This document shows positions 44,953-56,087 of a stretch of DNA of 64,000 nucleotides, piece by piece. This DNA is from Lentzea albidocapillata. Its GTDB lineage: Bacteria; Actinomycetota; Actinomycetes; Mycobacteriales; Pseudonocardiaceae. The position numbers and the translations under genes are program-made. Numbering within the stretch: position 1 is the stretch's first letter; every line of letters begins with the position of its first letter. The DNA lies in assembly GCF_000719115.1 (NCBI RefSeq), contig NZ_JOEA01000031.1, positions 12,824 through 76,823 on the forward strand, given 5' to 3'. The notes beneath the pieces are model-generated. The model was not told where the DNA came from and ran no database searches. It saw only the letters and a list, made by a program, of their open reading frames with translations.

Positions 44953-45549
44953 GTGGATCAACGCCGCTCTCCCAGCGCCTCGGAACGCAAGCGCGACCCG
45001 GAACGCACGCGGGCCCTGCTCCTGGAGGCGGCCGCGGCGGAGTTCGGCGCGAAGGGGTACGCGGCCACGCGCACGACGGACATCGCGGCACGGGCGGGCG
45101 TGAACAAGCAGCTGATCTCGTACTACTTCGGCGGCAAGGAAGGCATCTACAAGGAGCTCGCCACGAGCTGGCACTCCTCGGCCGCCGAACTCGCGAGCCA
45201 GCACCAGGCGCTGGACGAGGTGGTGGCGGGGTTCGTCATGACCACGCTCAGCGACCACGGCCGCATGTGGGCGTGGGCGAATCTGGCAGGCGACAGCCCG
45301 CCGACCGACGAGGAGTTCTTCCAGGGCCAGGTGGAGGAGATGCGAGCCCGTCAGGCCGCCGGCGAACTCCCCGCGGACCTGGACCCCGCGTTCCTGCTGC
45401 TGGCTCTGATGGCGGCGGCCTCAGCGCCGTTGACGCTGCGGCAGAGCGCGGGCCAGATCACCGGCGAGGACCCCGCCACGCCCGAGTTCGCCGCGAAGTA
45501 CGCGGAGCAGCTGGCGTTGCTGGTGCGGCACCTGTCTGCGCGAACCTGA
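44953..45549 (+). CDS. TetR-family transcriptional regulator
   Basis: This 198-residue repressor has the N-terminal TetR helix-turn-helix (LLLEAAAAEFGAKGYAATRTTDIAARAGVNKQLISYYFGGKEGIY) and a variable ligand-binding domain. It starts with GTG at 44953, 6 nt after a TACCGT -10 box, with no Shine-Dalgarno, so it is probably leaderless. The operator pair just upstream points to autoregulation and control of the divergent monooxygenase, most likely relieved by that enzyme's substrate. Confidence 0.92.
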   Translation: MDQRRSPSASERKRDPERTRALLLEAAAAEFGAKGYAATRTTDIAARAGVNKQLISYYFGGKEGIYKELATSWHSSAAELASQHQALDEVVAGFVMTTLSDHGRMWAWANLAGDSPPTDEEFFQGQVEEMRARQAAGELPADLDPAFLLLALMAAASAPLTLRQSAGQITGEDPATPEFAAKYAEQLALLVRHLSART

Positions 45550-45584
45550 CTTCATTCGTCCCCGAACTTCGCTACCTTGCGGAT

Positions 45585-46718
45585 GTGGACGACATGGCCC
45601 TCCCCGTCAGCGCGGCGGACAAGCTGTCATCCGCGATCCAGAAGACGCAGGCCGGGCTGAAGCCCCGGCGCCGCGGCCTGTGGCTGACCCTGGCCGTCGC
45701 CCTGGTGGTGGTGCTGGTCTCCGGCGGGATCGCGGGATACCGCCTGCTGTTCGCGCCGCTGTACAAGACGGCGTTCCTGATCGACGCGGCCGGGGGCGAC
45801 CTGCCGAGCGTCGTCGGGGCGCTGACCGCCGTCGCCGGCAACTCGGGTGAGCGGGACTCCCAGTCGCTGCGCAGTTTCGGCGGCGAGTGCGGCGCGGAGG
45901 ACAACACCGCCCGGCTCGTCGGGTTCGGCACCGGCAACCAGGAGGAGATCGCCGAGGCCGCGCGATCAGTGCGGCAGGGCGCGAAAGCCACGCTGCAGCG
46001 CGGCATCCTCGAAGCGGTCGGCGACTTCACCACCCCTTGGGCGCTGAAGGCCAGGCAGGTCAACAGGATCATCGTCGTCACCCGGCACGGCGAGGACGCC
46101 TGCGACACCGACAGCGCGTTCGTCCGGGCGCAGATCCGCGATCGGGTGGCCGCGGCGGGACTGAAGATCGAGTTCCGGTTCGTCGGCTACCAGGTCGAGG
46201 ACACTCGCGGCCTCACCGACCTGGCGGCGTCGTTGCAAACGCAGGAACCGGCCTTCGCGACCTCACCGGACGAGCTGCGCCGCCATCTGGACTGGTTCGC
46301 GAACGTGGAGCCGGTGTTGCGATCGTCGCAGTCGGTCGTCAACGTCCTCAACCCCGCCGTCGAGAAGCTCAACACGGCCACCACCGCGATCAGGAACGGC
46401 CGGTTCGACGTCGCCGACGCCGCGCTGACCGACGCCCGCGACGCCGTCGTCGACCTGGAGATCGAGGACCTCGACAGCCGCACCGGGTCCTCGGCCCACG
46501 CGGTCCGGCTGCGGGACAAGGCTGTCCGGCTGCGCACGTTGCAGACAGAGGTGGTCGCCGCGGCCGGGACGTTGATCGGGTCGGCGCGGTCCGGAGAGGA
46601 CCTGACGGACCCGCTGGCCGGCTACTCCAGGGCCGCCGACGCGTACAACGCCGAGGCCGGGACCATGACGAAGGCCCTGACGGACCTGCGCGTGCTCGGC
46701 CCAGGAGGCAGGCGGTGA
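45585..46718 (+). CDS. Membrane-anchored vWA-like protein with degenerate metal site
   Basis: This 377-residue protein has one membrane helix (LWLTLAVALVVVLVSGGIAGYRL, about 30-53) and an outward von Willebrand A-like domain beginning KTAFLIDAAGGD. The usual DxSxS metal site is lost (DAAGG). It continues with a helical C-terminal region (NTATTAIRNGRFDVADAAL). GTG at 45585 lies 6 nt after TACCTT, a leaderless pattern; ATG at 45594 is an alternative. Its stop overlaps the start of a paralogue, and both share IKIEFRFVG-type segments. Confidence 0.72.
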   Translation: MDDMALPVSAADKLSSAIQKTQAGLKPRRRGLWLTLAVALVVVLVSGGIAGYRLLFAPLYKTAFLIDAAGGDLPSVVGALTAVAGNSGERDSQSLRSFGGECGAEDNTARLVGFGTGNQEEIAEAARSVRQGAKATLQRGILEAVGDFTTPWALKARQVNRIIVVTRHGEDACDTDSAFVRAQIRDRVAAAGLKIEFRFVGYQVEDTRGLTDLAASLQTQEPAFATSPDELRRHLDWFANVEPVLRSSQSVVNVLNPAVEKLNTATTAIRNGRFDVADAALTDARDAVVDLEIEDLDSRTGSSAHAVRLRDKAVRLRTLQTEVVAAAGTLIGSARSGEDLTDPLAGYSRAADAYNAEAGTMTKALTDLRVLGPGGRR

Positions 46719-47902
46719 GGCGCCGGGTCGCGGCGGGAGCCGTCGTACTGCTGGTGCTGGGCCTGGTGACCGGCGGACTCTGGCTCTTCCTCACCCCCGG
46801 CCATCGCACGACGTTCCTCGTCGACGCGTCCGACTCCCCGGACTTCCGCGAGGTCGCGGACGCGGTAGGGACCGCCGCGGCGAACATGGCGACCGGCGAC
46901 GCGCTGGCGTTGCGCAAGTTCGGCGGCTCGTGCGACTCCCCGGCCACGTCCGAGCTGGTCGCACCGGGCACCGGACAGGCGGGTGAGATCGGCGCCGCGG
47001 CCCGAGCGATCACCCCGAGCGGCAGGCCGACGGTGCTGAACGGCCTTCTCGCGGCGATCGACGACTTCGCGGGCCTCTACCCCTTGCGCGGCAGCGAGAC
47101 GAACCGCATCGTCCTGTTCGCGCACGGCGGCTTGGACATGTGCGGCAAGAGCCTCGACGAGATCCGCGCGACCGTCGGTGAACGCGCCGCGCGGGCCGGT
47201 GTGAAGATCGAGTTCCGGTTCGTCGGGCATCGGCTCACACCCGAGCAGACCAAGGACCTCAACACCATCGCGGCCTCGGCGAACTCCCTGCAACCACCGC
47301 TGCCCGCACTGCCCGATGAGCTCGTCACCACGATGAAGGAGATCTCGGTCCCCTCCGGTCTGGTCGCCGGGCGGCTCAAGGCCCCGTGCGACGAGGCGAC
47401 CCCGGAGGTGCTCGCGGCCGCACATCCGCTGGGGCCCGACGTGCGCTACTTCGACATCAGATGCCAGCAGGACCGGTATGTCCTCTCCACGGCGAACACG
47501 ACCCCGGCCCGGTTTGACGATCTCGCCGTGCTCTTCGAATACAAGGACCAGGCTTGGCGGTACCTGCGTTCCGGCACAGTGTTGCCCTGCCTCTCCATCC
47601 CGGCGGAGGTGTGGAAGGCGTGGGGCGCGACATGCGAGTTCGAAGCCGTCGTCTGCCGTGACGGCGCCCAGAAGGTCACGGACCTCAACGGCGTCGGGTG
47701 CACAGCGGCCATCGACATCGCGGACCGCTACCGGGCGGCGACCCAGAGCGGGCAGGCGGAGGGTCAAGGGCTGATCTGGACCTCAGGCGAGTGGCGGTGT
47801 TCGTGGCCCTACGAGGGCGATCTCGCCCACGTCCAGATACCGCAGAAATGCGTGCGGACGACCGACAACATGGTCGTGCAGCTGGGCGACTACCAGCGTT
47901 AG
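46715..47902 (+). CDS. Membrane-anchored vWA-domain protein
   Basis: This 395-residue paralogue of the preceding gene has a membrane helix (VAAGAVVLLVLGLVTGGLWLFL, about 5-26) and a vWA domain with an intact DxSxS metal site (FLVDASDS), KFGGSCDSP, NRIVLFAHGG and VKIEFRFVGH. A C-terminal Cys-rich part (residues about 220-395) is not shared with its neighbour. GTG at 46715 overlaps the upstream stop and has AGGAGG 6 nt before it. The pair may form a heteromeric surface complex (inference). Confidence 0.78.
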   Translation: MRRRVAAGAVVLLVLGLVTGGLWLFLTPGHRTTFLVDASDSPDFREVADAVGTAAANMATGDALALRKFGGSCDSPATSELVAPGTGQAGEIGAAARAITPSGRPTVLNGLLAAIDDFAGLYPLRGSETNRIVLFAHGGLDMCGKSLDEIRATVGERAARAGVKIEFRFVGHRLTPEQTKDLNTIAASANSLQPPLPALPDELVTTMKEISVPSGLVAGRLKAPCDEATPEVLAAAHPLGPDVRYFDIRCQQDRYVLSTANTTPARFDDLAVLFEYKDQAWRYLRSGTVLPCLSIPAEVWKAWGATCEFEAVVCRDGAQKVTDLNGVGCTAAIDIADRYRAATQSGQAEGQGLIWTSGEWRCSWPYEGDLAHVQIPQKCVRTTDNMVVQLGDYQR

Positions 47903-48375
47903 GACTCGCGGCTCGCGGCTTTCGCTTCCAGGACCTGCTTCAGGCCCTTGAAGCCGCCGCGCATCATCACGTCGTGGTTGCCCCGGAAGAACGGCTTCGC
48001 GATGAGCACCAGGCGCCGCAACAACGCCTTGTTGACCACGACCTCCTGGTCGAACACGAGGTCGGTGCCGCCGTCGCGGCCGATGATCTCCCAGCTCGCA
48101 TAGCCTTCGAGATCACCGGACAACGCGGCCCGCAGGAGACCGGCCTGCTGGTTGCGAATGCTGTGCCTGACCTGCACGACCAGGTCGAACGGCAGGAACG
48201 ACCGGCACCTGAGCTCGCCGGTCTCGTCGTCGATCTTCGTGGCTCTCCGGACCTCGCGCCACCACAGCGGGTAGTTCGCGATGTCGGACAGCACCTCGTA
48301 CACATCAGCAGGGGACGCGTCGACGTGCCACACGCTGCGGAAGCGATAGCGGTTCAGTGACACGGCCACCATCAT
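47899..48375 (-). CDS. SRPBCC (polyketide cyclase/START-like) protein
   Basis: This 158-residue helix-grip protein has RYRFRSVWHVDASPADVYEVLSDIANYPLWW at the N-terminus and the long C-terminal helix (MMRGGFKGLKQVLEAKAA) that closes the ligand cavity. The fold binds hydrophobic ligands; the exact function is unknown. ATG at 48375 or 48372 are both possible. It overlaps the convergent vWA gene by 4 bp. Confidence 0.8.
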   Translation of the reverse strand: MMVAVSLNRYRFRSVWHVDASPADVYEVLSDIANYPLWWREVRRATKIDDETGELRCRSFLPFDLVVQVRHSIRNQQAGLLRAALSGDLEGYASWEIIGRDGGTDLVFDQEVVVNKALLRRLVLIAKPFFRGNHDVMMRGGFKGLKQVLEAKAASRES

Positions 48376-48455
48376 CCCGGATACCTCGTCCGGGTGACAG
48401 CTCCTGGGCACATCTCACAGCAGACCGGGAATTCCTCACCGGCTGTACTGCGGCT

Positions 48456-48481
48456 CTAGTGAGACTCCACTGTCTCACTAG
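48456..48481 (-). terminator. Hairpin after the uvrA operon
   Basis: A perfect 9-bp stem CTAGTGAGA / TCTCACTAG with an 8-nt loop lies 11 nt past the stop of the small gene that follows uvrA. Confidence 0.6.
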
Positions 48482-48492
48482 GCCGCACGAGT

Positions 48493-48674
48493 TTACTTGT
48501 CGACTAGATGAGGAAGCCGTTCCAGGGCCCGCAACCAACCGACAGCCGCGACGCGGCGGAGTGCCTGCTCCGACGAGTCGAGCACCTCAACGAGGCTGAA
48601 GGGGTACGCCGTGGGCTCGCCGCGCGACGCCTGAAGGGCGCGCTCGCGGTGGGCCAGCGCATCGAGTGGGATCA

Positions 48675-48678
<4 letters not shown>
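48493..48678 (-). CDS. Small protein coupled to uvrA
   Basis: A 61-residue product ([18 protein letters not shown]...) starts at a GTG that overlaps the uvrA stop as GTGA, or at the next ATG (48675). A hairpin follows its stop. The sequence is charged and helical ([21 protein letters not shown]), without membrane segments or known motifs. The tight coupling and terminator favour a real gene. I cannot name a family. Confidence 0.5.
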
Positions 48679-51554
<2,876 letters not shown>

Positions 51555-51601
51555 TGGGGTCCCTTCGGCTGCGATTGGCGGGTCACTCACGCCACACTCT
51601 C

Positions 51602-51617
51602 CCGAACAAGCGTTCGA
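51602..51617. promoter_or_regulatory. uvrA: LexA (SOS) box upstream of uvrA
   Basis: CCGAAC-AAGC-GTTCGA differs at one base from the actinobacterial SOS palindrome TCGAAC-N4-GTTCGA. On the minus strand a TAGTAC -10-like box lies at 51621-51626, so the site covers the likely start of transcription. uvrA should be induced by DNA damage. Confidence 0.75.
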
Positions 51618-51779
51618 AGAGTACTAGCATCGGATTGGAGGCTGCGACCGACCCGCCGACCATGCTAGGGCGCACCCCTGACAAAAACGGTTCTGGTGGC
51701 TATCTCATTCCCCTGAGCTGGCATTACCCATAGGCTGGACGCTTCGATCACGAGCCTCAACGTCGGGGAGAGGCAGCAC

Positions 51780-52532
51780 ATGACCTACACGCCGTCCACG
51801 CAGCACACGTCCGTACCTGCACCGCGAGGGGTGCCCGACCGGCACATCACCGCCGTGCGCGAGGCGACGGACGTGCTGTACGAGGTCGTCGAGGAGCTGG
51901 ACGAGGCCGCGGTGCGCGGCCAGAGCCTGCTGCCCGGCTGGACCCGCGGACATGTCATCACCCACCTCGCGCGCAACGCCGACGCGCTGGTGAACCTGCT
52001 CACTTGGGCGAAGACCGGGGTCGAGCATCAGGCCTACGCGTCGCGCACGGATCGCGACGCCGACATCGAAGAGGGTTCCCGCCGGCTTCTGCAGGTGATC
52101 AAGGCCGACCTGGACTCGGCCTGCCAGCGGTTCGACGTCGCGTGCCGCGAGTTCCCGGCGCACGCGTGGCGTTCGGAGGTCACCGCGCCCAAGGGCCAGT
52201 CGATCCCGGCGTCCACGGTGCCGTTGTTCCGCCTGCGCGAGATCTGGATCCACCTCATCGACCTGGACGCGGGCGTCGGGTTCGCCGACCTGCCCGCCGA
52301 CTTCGTCGAGGAGTTCCTCGACGACGCGGTGAAGCAGTTCGAGGGCAGGGTCGACCCGTTCGGCATCGAGGTGACCCTGCCCGACGGCAGTCAGCGCATC
52401 TGGACCGTCAGCGGCCCGGCGAGCCGCAACTCCGTCAGCGGGTCGGCGAGCGCCGTCCTGGGGTGGCTGACGGGCCGGACCGACGGCTCCGACCTCCGCG
52501 GAGAGCTGCCGGAGCTGCCCGACTGGATCTGA
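51780..52532 (+). CDS. Maleylpyruvate-isomerase-family mycothiol-dependent enzyme
   Basis: This 250-residue protein belongs to the DinB/MDMPI family, mycothiol-dependent isomerases or transferases. The N-terminal motif LLPGWTRGHVITHLARNADAL and REIWIHLIDLDAG supply the metal-binding His residues, and the C-terminal domain follows (GSASAVLGWLTGR). Mycothiol use points to an actinobacterium. The reaction is not known for this member. GAGAGG precedes ATG at 51780. Its end overlaps the convergent acyltransferase by 142 bp. Confidence 0.88.
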   Translation: MTYTPSTQHTSVPAPRGVPDRHITAVREATDVLYEVVEELDEAAVRGQSLLPGWTRGHVITHLARNADALVNLLTWAKTGVEHQAYASRTDRDADIEEGSRRLLQVIKADLDSACQRFDVACREFPAHAWRSEVTAPKGQSIPASTVPLFRLREIWIHLIDLDAGVGFADLPADFVEEFLDDAVKQFEGRVDPFGIEVTLPDGSQRIWTVSGPASRNSVSGSASAVLGWLTGRTDGSDLRGELPELPDWI

Positions 52533-53539
52533 GTGAGCAGCTTGTAGGCGGGGCGTTCGACGAACTTCGTCATCGCCCAGCCGAGCACCAGCGCCGAGGT
52601 GACGAAGCCGGCGAGGAGCCACCAGGACCGCAGCCCAACGGCGTGCATGCGGTCCATCACCACGGTGCCGATCTGCTGGTGCACGAGGTAGACCCCGTAC
52701 GAGATGCCCGCGAGCCACGTCACGGGCCGCGCGATCGGGCTGAAGAACACCCAGTCGGGGCCGGCGGCCGCCGCGCACACCATGAGCAGCAGCACGGCGA
52801 AACCGAGCGTCGATCCGTACTCGGTCGTGTGAATCGCCTGCGCGACCAGCGTGGCCGTCAGTAGCGCGGCGAGGTGCGGCGTCCTGAGCCTGTCCTTGTG
52901 CCAGAGCCAGATCGCGATGCCGGCCGCGAACAACTGCGCCCTGTGCAGCGCGAAGCCGTTGTAGACCACGAACAGCGTGTGCGAGTGGTCCAGCAACGGC
53001 CTCATCAACAGCGGCGTGACGATGAGGGCCCACAGGAAGCCCCGGAGCGGGGTGCCTCTCAGGAACTTCACGAGCACGGCACCGGCGATGAACGCGACGA
53101 GCTGCACCGGCACGGTCCAGTAGGCGAAGTCGACGATGTCGACGTCCGGCATCCACTGGTTGATCAGCAGCAGGTTGTAGACGACGTCTCTGCGGTCGAG
53201 CTGGCTCCACCCCTCCGGCGCGATCCATCTCTGCACCGCGAATGTGAGCAGCACCGCCGCCATGTACGCGGGCAGCAGTCTGGCGAGTCTTCTCCACAGG
53301 AACTGCCCTGGCTTGCCGCTGTTGAGCGACACACAGGCGAAGAACGCCGAGACGACCATCAACGTGCTGGCGCCCATCGACATCGGAAAGGTGAACGGCA
53401 ACGGCCCGAGGTCGGGATGGCTGCTGACGCTCGTGAGCGTGGCGTGGTGGAGCAGCACGCACCCGATGGCGACGACGCGGAGGACGTCCCAGCTCACCCT
53501 GCGGGCAGTCCGGGGCTTCAGTCGTTGCGCTGGAATCAC
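52391..53539 (-). CDS. Acyltransferase-3 family membrane protein
   Basis: This 382-residue protein has about ten membrane segments and the family start SWDVLRVVAIGCVLLHHAT, with the catalytic-type His pair region and RRLARLLPAYMAAVLL. These enzymes O-acylate surface sugars or lipids. GTG at 53539 has only a weak upstream site. The last 45 residues (after KLLTQIQSG) are basic, low-complexity and read antisense to the neighbouring gene, as no earlier stop exists; the true family end is near residue 335. Confidence 0.85.
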   Translation of the reverse strand: MIPAQRLKPRTARRVSWDVLRVVAIGCVLLHHATLTSVSSHPDLGPLPFTFPMSMGASTLMVVSAFFACVSLNSGKPGQFLWRRLARLLPAYMAAVLLTFAVQRWIAPEGWSQLDRRDVVYNLLLINQWMPDVDIVDFAYWTVPVQLVAFIAGAVLVKFLRGTPLRGFLWALIVTPLLMRPLLDHSHTLFVVYNGFALHRAQLFAAGIAIWLWHKDRLRTPHLAALLTATLVAQAIHTTEYGSTLGFAVLLLMVCAAAAGPDWVFFSPIARPVTWLAGISYGVYLVHQQIGTVVMDRMHAVGLRSWWLLAGFVTSALVLGWAMTKFVERPAYKLLTQIQSGSSGSSPRRSEPSVRPVSHPRTALADPLTELRLAGPLTVQMR

Positions 53540-53614
53540 GAGAGGCGGGGACCTGTTCGTTGGTGCTTTCAGGGTAAGCGGCGACTATGAGTCGACCTTT
53601 ACTTACCCTATGAG

Positions 53615-53634
53615 TGCAACCTGTATGCAACCTG
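53615..53634 (+). repeat. Direct repeat between the acyltransferase and MBL genes
   Basis: TGCAACCTG occurs at 53615-53623 and 53626-53634, 11 bp apart, about one helical turn. It lies about 45 bp upstream of the MBL gene start and could bind a regulator. Confidence 0.45.
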
Positions 53635-53677
53635 AAGGTGTGCGCTGCACCGCATTGAACGACTACCGTCAGCCACC

Positions 53678-54355
53678 GTGGACGTACACGAGAACTACAC
53701 CGGTCACGTCGAGCCAGAGGGCCCCGCGGCCCGCCGCACCCTGGCCGCGCTGACCATCACGAAGATCTCCGTCGGTCCGATGGACAACAACGCCTACCTG
53801 CTGGTTTGCCGGTCCACGAACGAAGCGTTGCTCATCGACGCGGCGAACGACCACGAGCGCCTGTCGGACCTGCTGGGCTTCCTCCCGGACCGCCCGCGGC
53901 TGCGCACGATCGTGACGACGCACCAGCACGCCGATCACTGGCAGGCACTCGGAGCGCTGGCCGGCGCCCACGGCTCGAACACCGTCGCCCACGAACTGGA
54001 CGCCGCCGTCCTCCCCGTCCCGCCGGACGTCCTCGTGGAGCACGGCGACACCATCAACGTGGGAGAAGTCCCGCTGTCGATCATCCACCTGCGCGGCCAC
54101 ACACCGGGCTCGATCGCGGTCCTCTACGACGACCCGGACGGCCACCCGCACCTCTTCACCGGAGATTCACTCTTTCCGGGTGGTCCTGGGCGGACAACAA
54201 GTCCAGACAACTTCGCAAGCCTGATGGCCGACCTGGAAGAGCGGATCTTCGGCAAACTGCCCGACGACACGTGGTTCTACCCAGGTCACGGCGACGACTC
54301 GACCCTGGGCGTCGAACGTCCGAAGCTCGCCGAATGGCGCGAGCGAGGCTGGTGA
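53678..54355 (+). CDS. MBL-fold metal-dependent hydrolase
   Basis: This 225-residue metallo-beta-lactamase-fold protein has the binuclear metal motif THQHADHWQ (H82, H84, D86, H87), LRGHTPGS, FTGDSLFPGGPGR and YPGHGDDST. The order resembles glyoxalase II-like thiol-ester hydrolases; mycothiol-linked substrates are possible. GTG at 53678 is 8 nt after TACCGT and lacks a Shine-Dalgarno, so it may be leaderless. A perfect terminator follows. It is the last likely core-chromosome gene before the island. Confidence 0.88.
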   Translation: MDVHENYTGHVEPEGPAARRTLAALTITKISVGPMDNNAYLLVCRSTNEALLIDAANDHERLSDLLGFLPDRPRLRTIVTTHQHADHWQALGALAGAHGSNTVAHELDAAVLPVPPDVLVEHGDTINVGEVPLSIIHLRGHTPGSIAVLYDDPDGHPHLFTGDSLFPGGPGRTTSPDNFASLMADLEERIFGKLPDDTWFYPGHGDDSTLGVERPKLAEWRERGW

Positions 54356-54363
54356 TCTTGGCC

Positions 54364-54399
54364 GAACGGGGCCGCCTACCGACGTAGGCGGCCCCGTTC
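54364..54399 (+). terminator. Terminator after the MBL gene
   Basis: A perfect 16-bp stem (54364-54379 with 54384-54399, GAACGGGGCCGCCTAC) with a CGAC loop, 8 nt past the stop. Confidence 0.9.
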
Positions 54400-54492
54400 G
54401 CTGTTCCAGCAGCGGGACGGGGCCTCGATCGGACGTGGAGGTCCGACCGTGCGCACATCGTGCCGCATGACCCTCATCACGGCGGTGACGCC

Positions 54493-55080
54493 GTGAGCAT
54501 CGAAGCGATCGCGTGGGCGCTCAACAGCGCCCCGATCCCAACCAACCGCAAGGACTCAAGCTCACTCGCAGTAGTCCTCATCGCCCTCGCCAACCACGCC
54601 GACCCGTTCGGACGAAATTCGTTCCCCTCGGTCGCGACCCTGACCCGCTACACCCGCTTGTCCGAGCGAACCGTCCGCACAACTCTTGATCGTCTTCACG
54701 CGTTGCGCCTGATCAAGCCGTCGGACCCGGACATCCTGGCCGCGCACATCAAGCGCGCCGACCGCCGACCTCAGGGCTGGGACCTCGCGATGTGTGACGA
54801 GGTGCACGTCTTGCACCTCGCTGAGCAGGACGGGGTGCAATCCGCGCGCCACGAGGTGCAATCAACGACGCGACGGGGTGCAAGCACTGCACCCGATCCT
54901 TCCCTTAACCGTCCGAGGAACCGTCCCGCGCCGAGCGCGCCCGGCGGGCGCTCGGCAGTCTGCGGCGAGTGCGATGCTCGTGACTCCGATCCGGTGTCGG
55001 CTCGGGTCGTATGGCTCGACGCGGACCGAACCCGGTCATCCCTGTGCCCACGCTGCCACCCGGCGGTGATGTCGCGATGA
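54493..55080 (+). CDS. Helix-turn-helix protein of an actinobacterial mobile element
   Basis: This 195-residue protein starts GTG with MSIEAIAWALNSAPIP and a winged-helix replication/regulator-like domain (SSSLAVVLIALANHADPFGRNSFPSVATLTRYTRLSERTVRTTLDRLHALRLI). A basic linker and a C-terminal CGEC...CPRCH zinc ribbon follow. Such proteins are typical of integrative plasmids and phage-like elements. Its stop overlaps the next start (ATGA). Confidence 0.75.
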   Translation: MSIEAIAWALNSAPIPTNRKDSSSLAVVLIALANHADPFGRNSFPSVATLTRYTRLSERTVRTTLDRLHALRLIKPSDPDILAAHIKRADRRPQGWDLAMCDEVHVLHLAEQDGVQSARHEVQSTTRRGASTAPDPSLNRPRNRPAPSAPGGRSAVCGECDARDSDPVSARVVWLDADRTRSSLCPRCHPAVMSR

Positions 55081-55292
55081 GCCGCGTTCATCTCTCCTAC
55101 TCCGAGCCGGTCTCACGGACCCATCCGCGCGGCTGGACGTCACCGGCGCGCTGCTACGAATCCCGCGCTGCGGCGGAGAAACTGCGCGACGCGACCAACT
55201 TCCTGTCCGGCCCGGACGCAGCTCGACGCCGCACCTGGAACTTCACCCCGTGCAACTGCTCCGAGCCTCGACAGGATCGGTGGCTGTCGTGA
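55077..55292 (+). CDS. Small mobile-element protein, unknown
   Basis: The 71-residue product (MSRVHLSYSEPVSRTHPRG...) is coupled to both neighbours by ATGA and GTGA overlaps, which supports it as a real gene. It has two Cys close together (PCNC) near the end. No family is recognised. Confidence 0.6.
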   Translation: MSRVHLSYSEPVSRTHPRGWTSPARCYESRAAAEKLRDATNFLSGPDAARRRTWNFTPCNCSEPRQDRWLS

Positions 55293-55915
55293 ACGAACCC
55301 ACGATCTGGATCAAGCGAACGTGCGTCGTCGCCGTCGCTGCGGTGGCAGCGGTGGCCGCCGTCGTCTCGTTCGATCACATGCGAGCGCTCGCTTCAGATG
55401 CCGGTGAAGGATGGAAGGCCTGGATCTTGCCGATCTCGGTCGACGGCATGCTCGTCTCGGCGTCCTTGGTGATGCTCACCCGCAAGCGGGCCGGCCAACC
55501 GGTCGGCGCTCTCGCTTGGATCGGTCTTGTCCTCGGGCTGCTGGTGTCGCTCGCCGCGAACGTCGCGGCCGCCGAGCCGACGCTGATCGGCCGCCTCGTG
55601 GCAGCGTGGCCACCAGTCGCACTCGGCCTGTCCTATGAACTCCTGCTGACCTTGATCCGCGAGACGGCGACCGTTCATGAACTTTCTGACCAGCGGGTCG
55701 TTGAGGCTGCCTCGATCGTTCATGAACAACAGGCTCCCCTCCCTGAGGCTCCACCCAAGCGCTCGCGGAAGCTTCTGCGGGACTACGTCAACGAGGCTCG
55801 TGAACACCTGGGCCCGGACGTGAACATCACTCCAGCGTGGGTTCGCGAAGTAACCAACTGCTCCCGCGGCCTGTCACCAAAGATCGCGGCAACGCTAAGG
55901 GCTGGCGTGCAGTGA
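55289..55915 (+). CDS. DUF2637 membrane protein (plasmid spread type)
   Basis: This 208-residue protein has about four membrane helices in the first 130 residues (CVVAVAAVAAVAAVVSF, ILPISVDGMLVSASLVML, IGLVLGLLVSLAANVAA, VALGLSYELLLTLI), the DUF2637 core found in SpdB-like genes of Streptomyces integrative plasmids, and a soluble tail with a helix-turn-helix look (ITPAWVREVTNCSRGLSPKIA). It probably has a role in element transfer. It is the last plus-strand gene, facing drmC. Confidence 0.85.
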   Translation: MNEPTIWIKRTCVVAVAAVAAVAAVVSFDHMRALASDAGEGWKAWILPISVDGMLVSASLVMLTRKRAGQPVGALAWIGLVLGLLVSLAANVAAAEPTLIGRLVAAWPPVALGLSYELLLTLIRETATVHELSDQRVVEAASIVHEQQAPLPEAPPKRSRKLLRDYVNEAREHLGPDVNITPAWVREVTNCSRGLSPKIAATLRAGVQ

Positions 55916-56087
55916 CGGCTCATGCAAGCGGTGAGGTAGTCCGTACCTTCTACGTCAGTACCCGTCGCGCGTGCCCCGATGGTCACGGATGACGCACGGC
56001 TGACGTGGCCTACTCACCGCTCACGACCATCTCGCCGGTCTCGTTCAGCGATCTCGGCATGATCCAGCGGACCTACCTTCGAGAGCG

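Noticed and set aside
55673..55730. GTTCATGAAC palindrome twice inside the DUF2637 gene
   Set aside because: Both copies are explained by Val-His-Glu codons in coding sequence; no promoter nearby.
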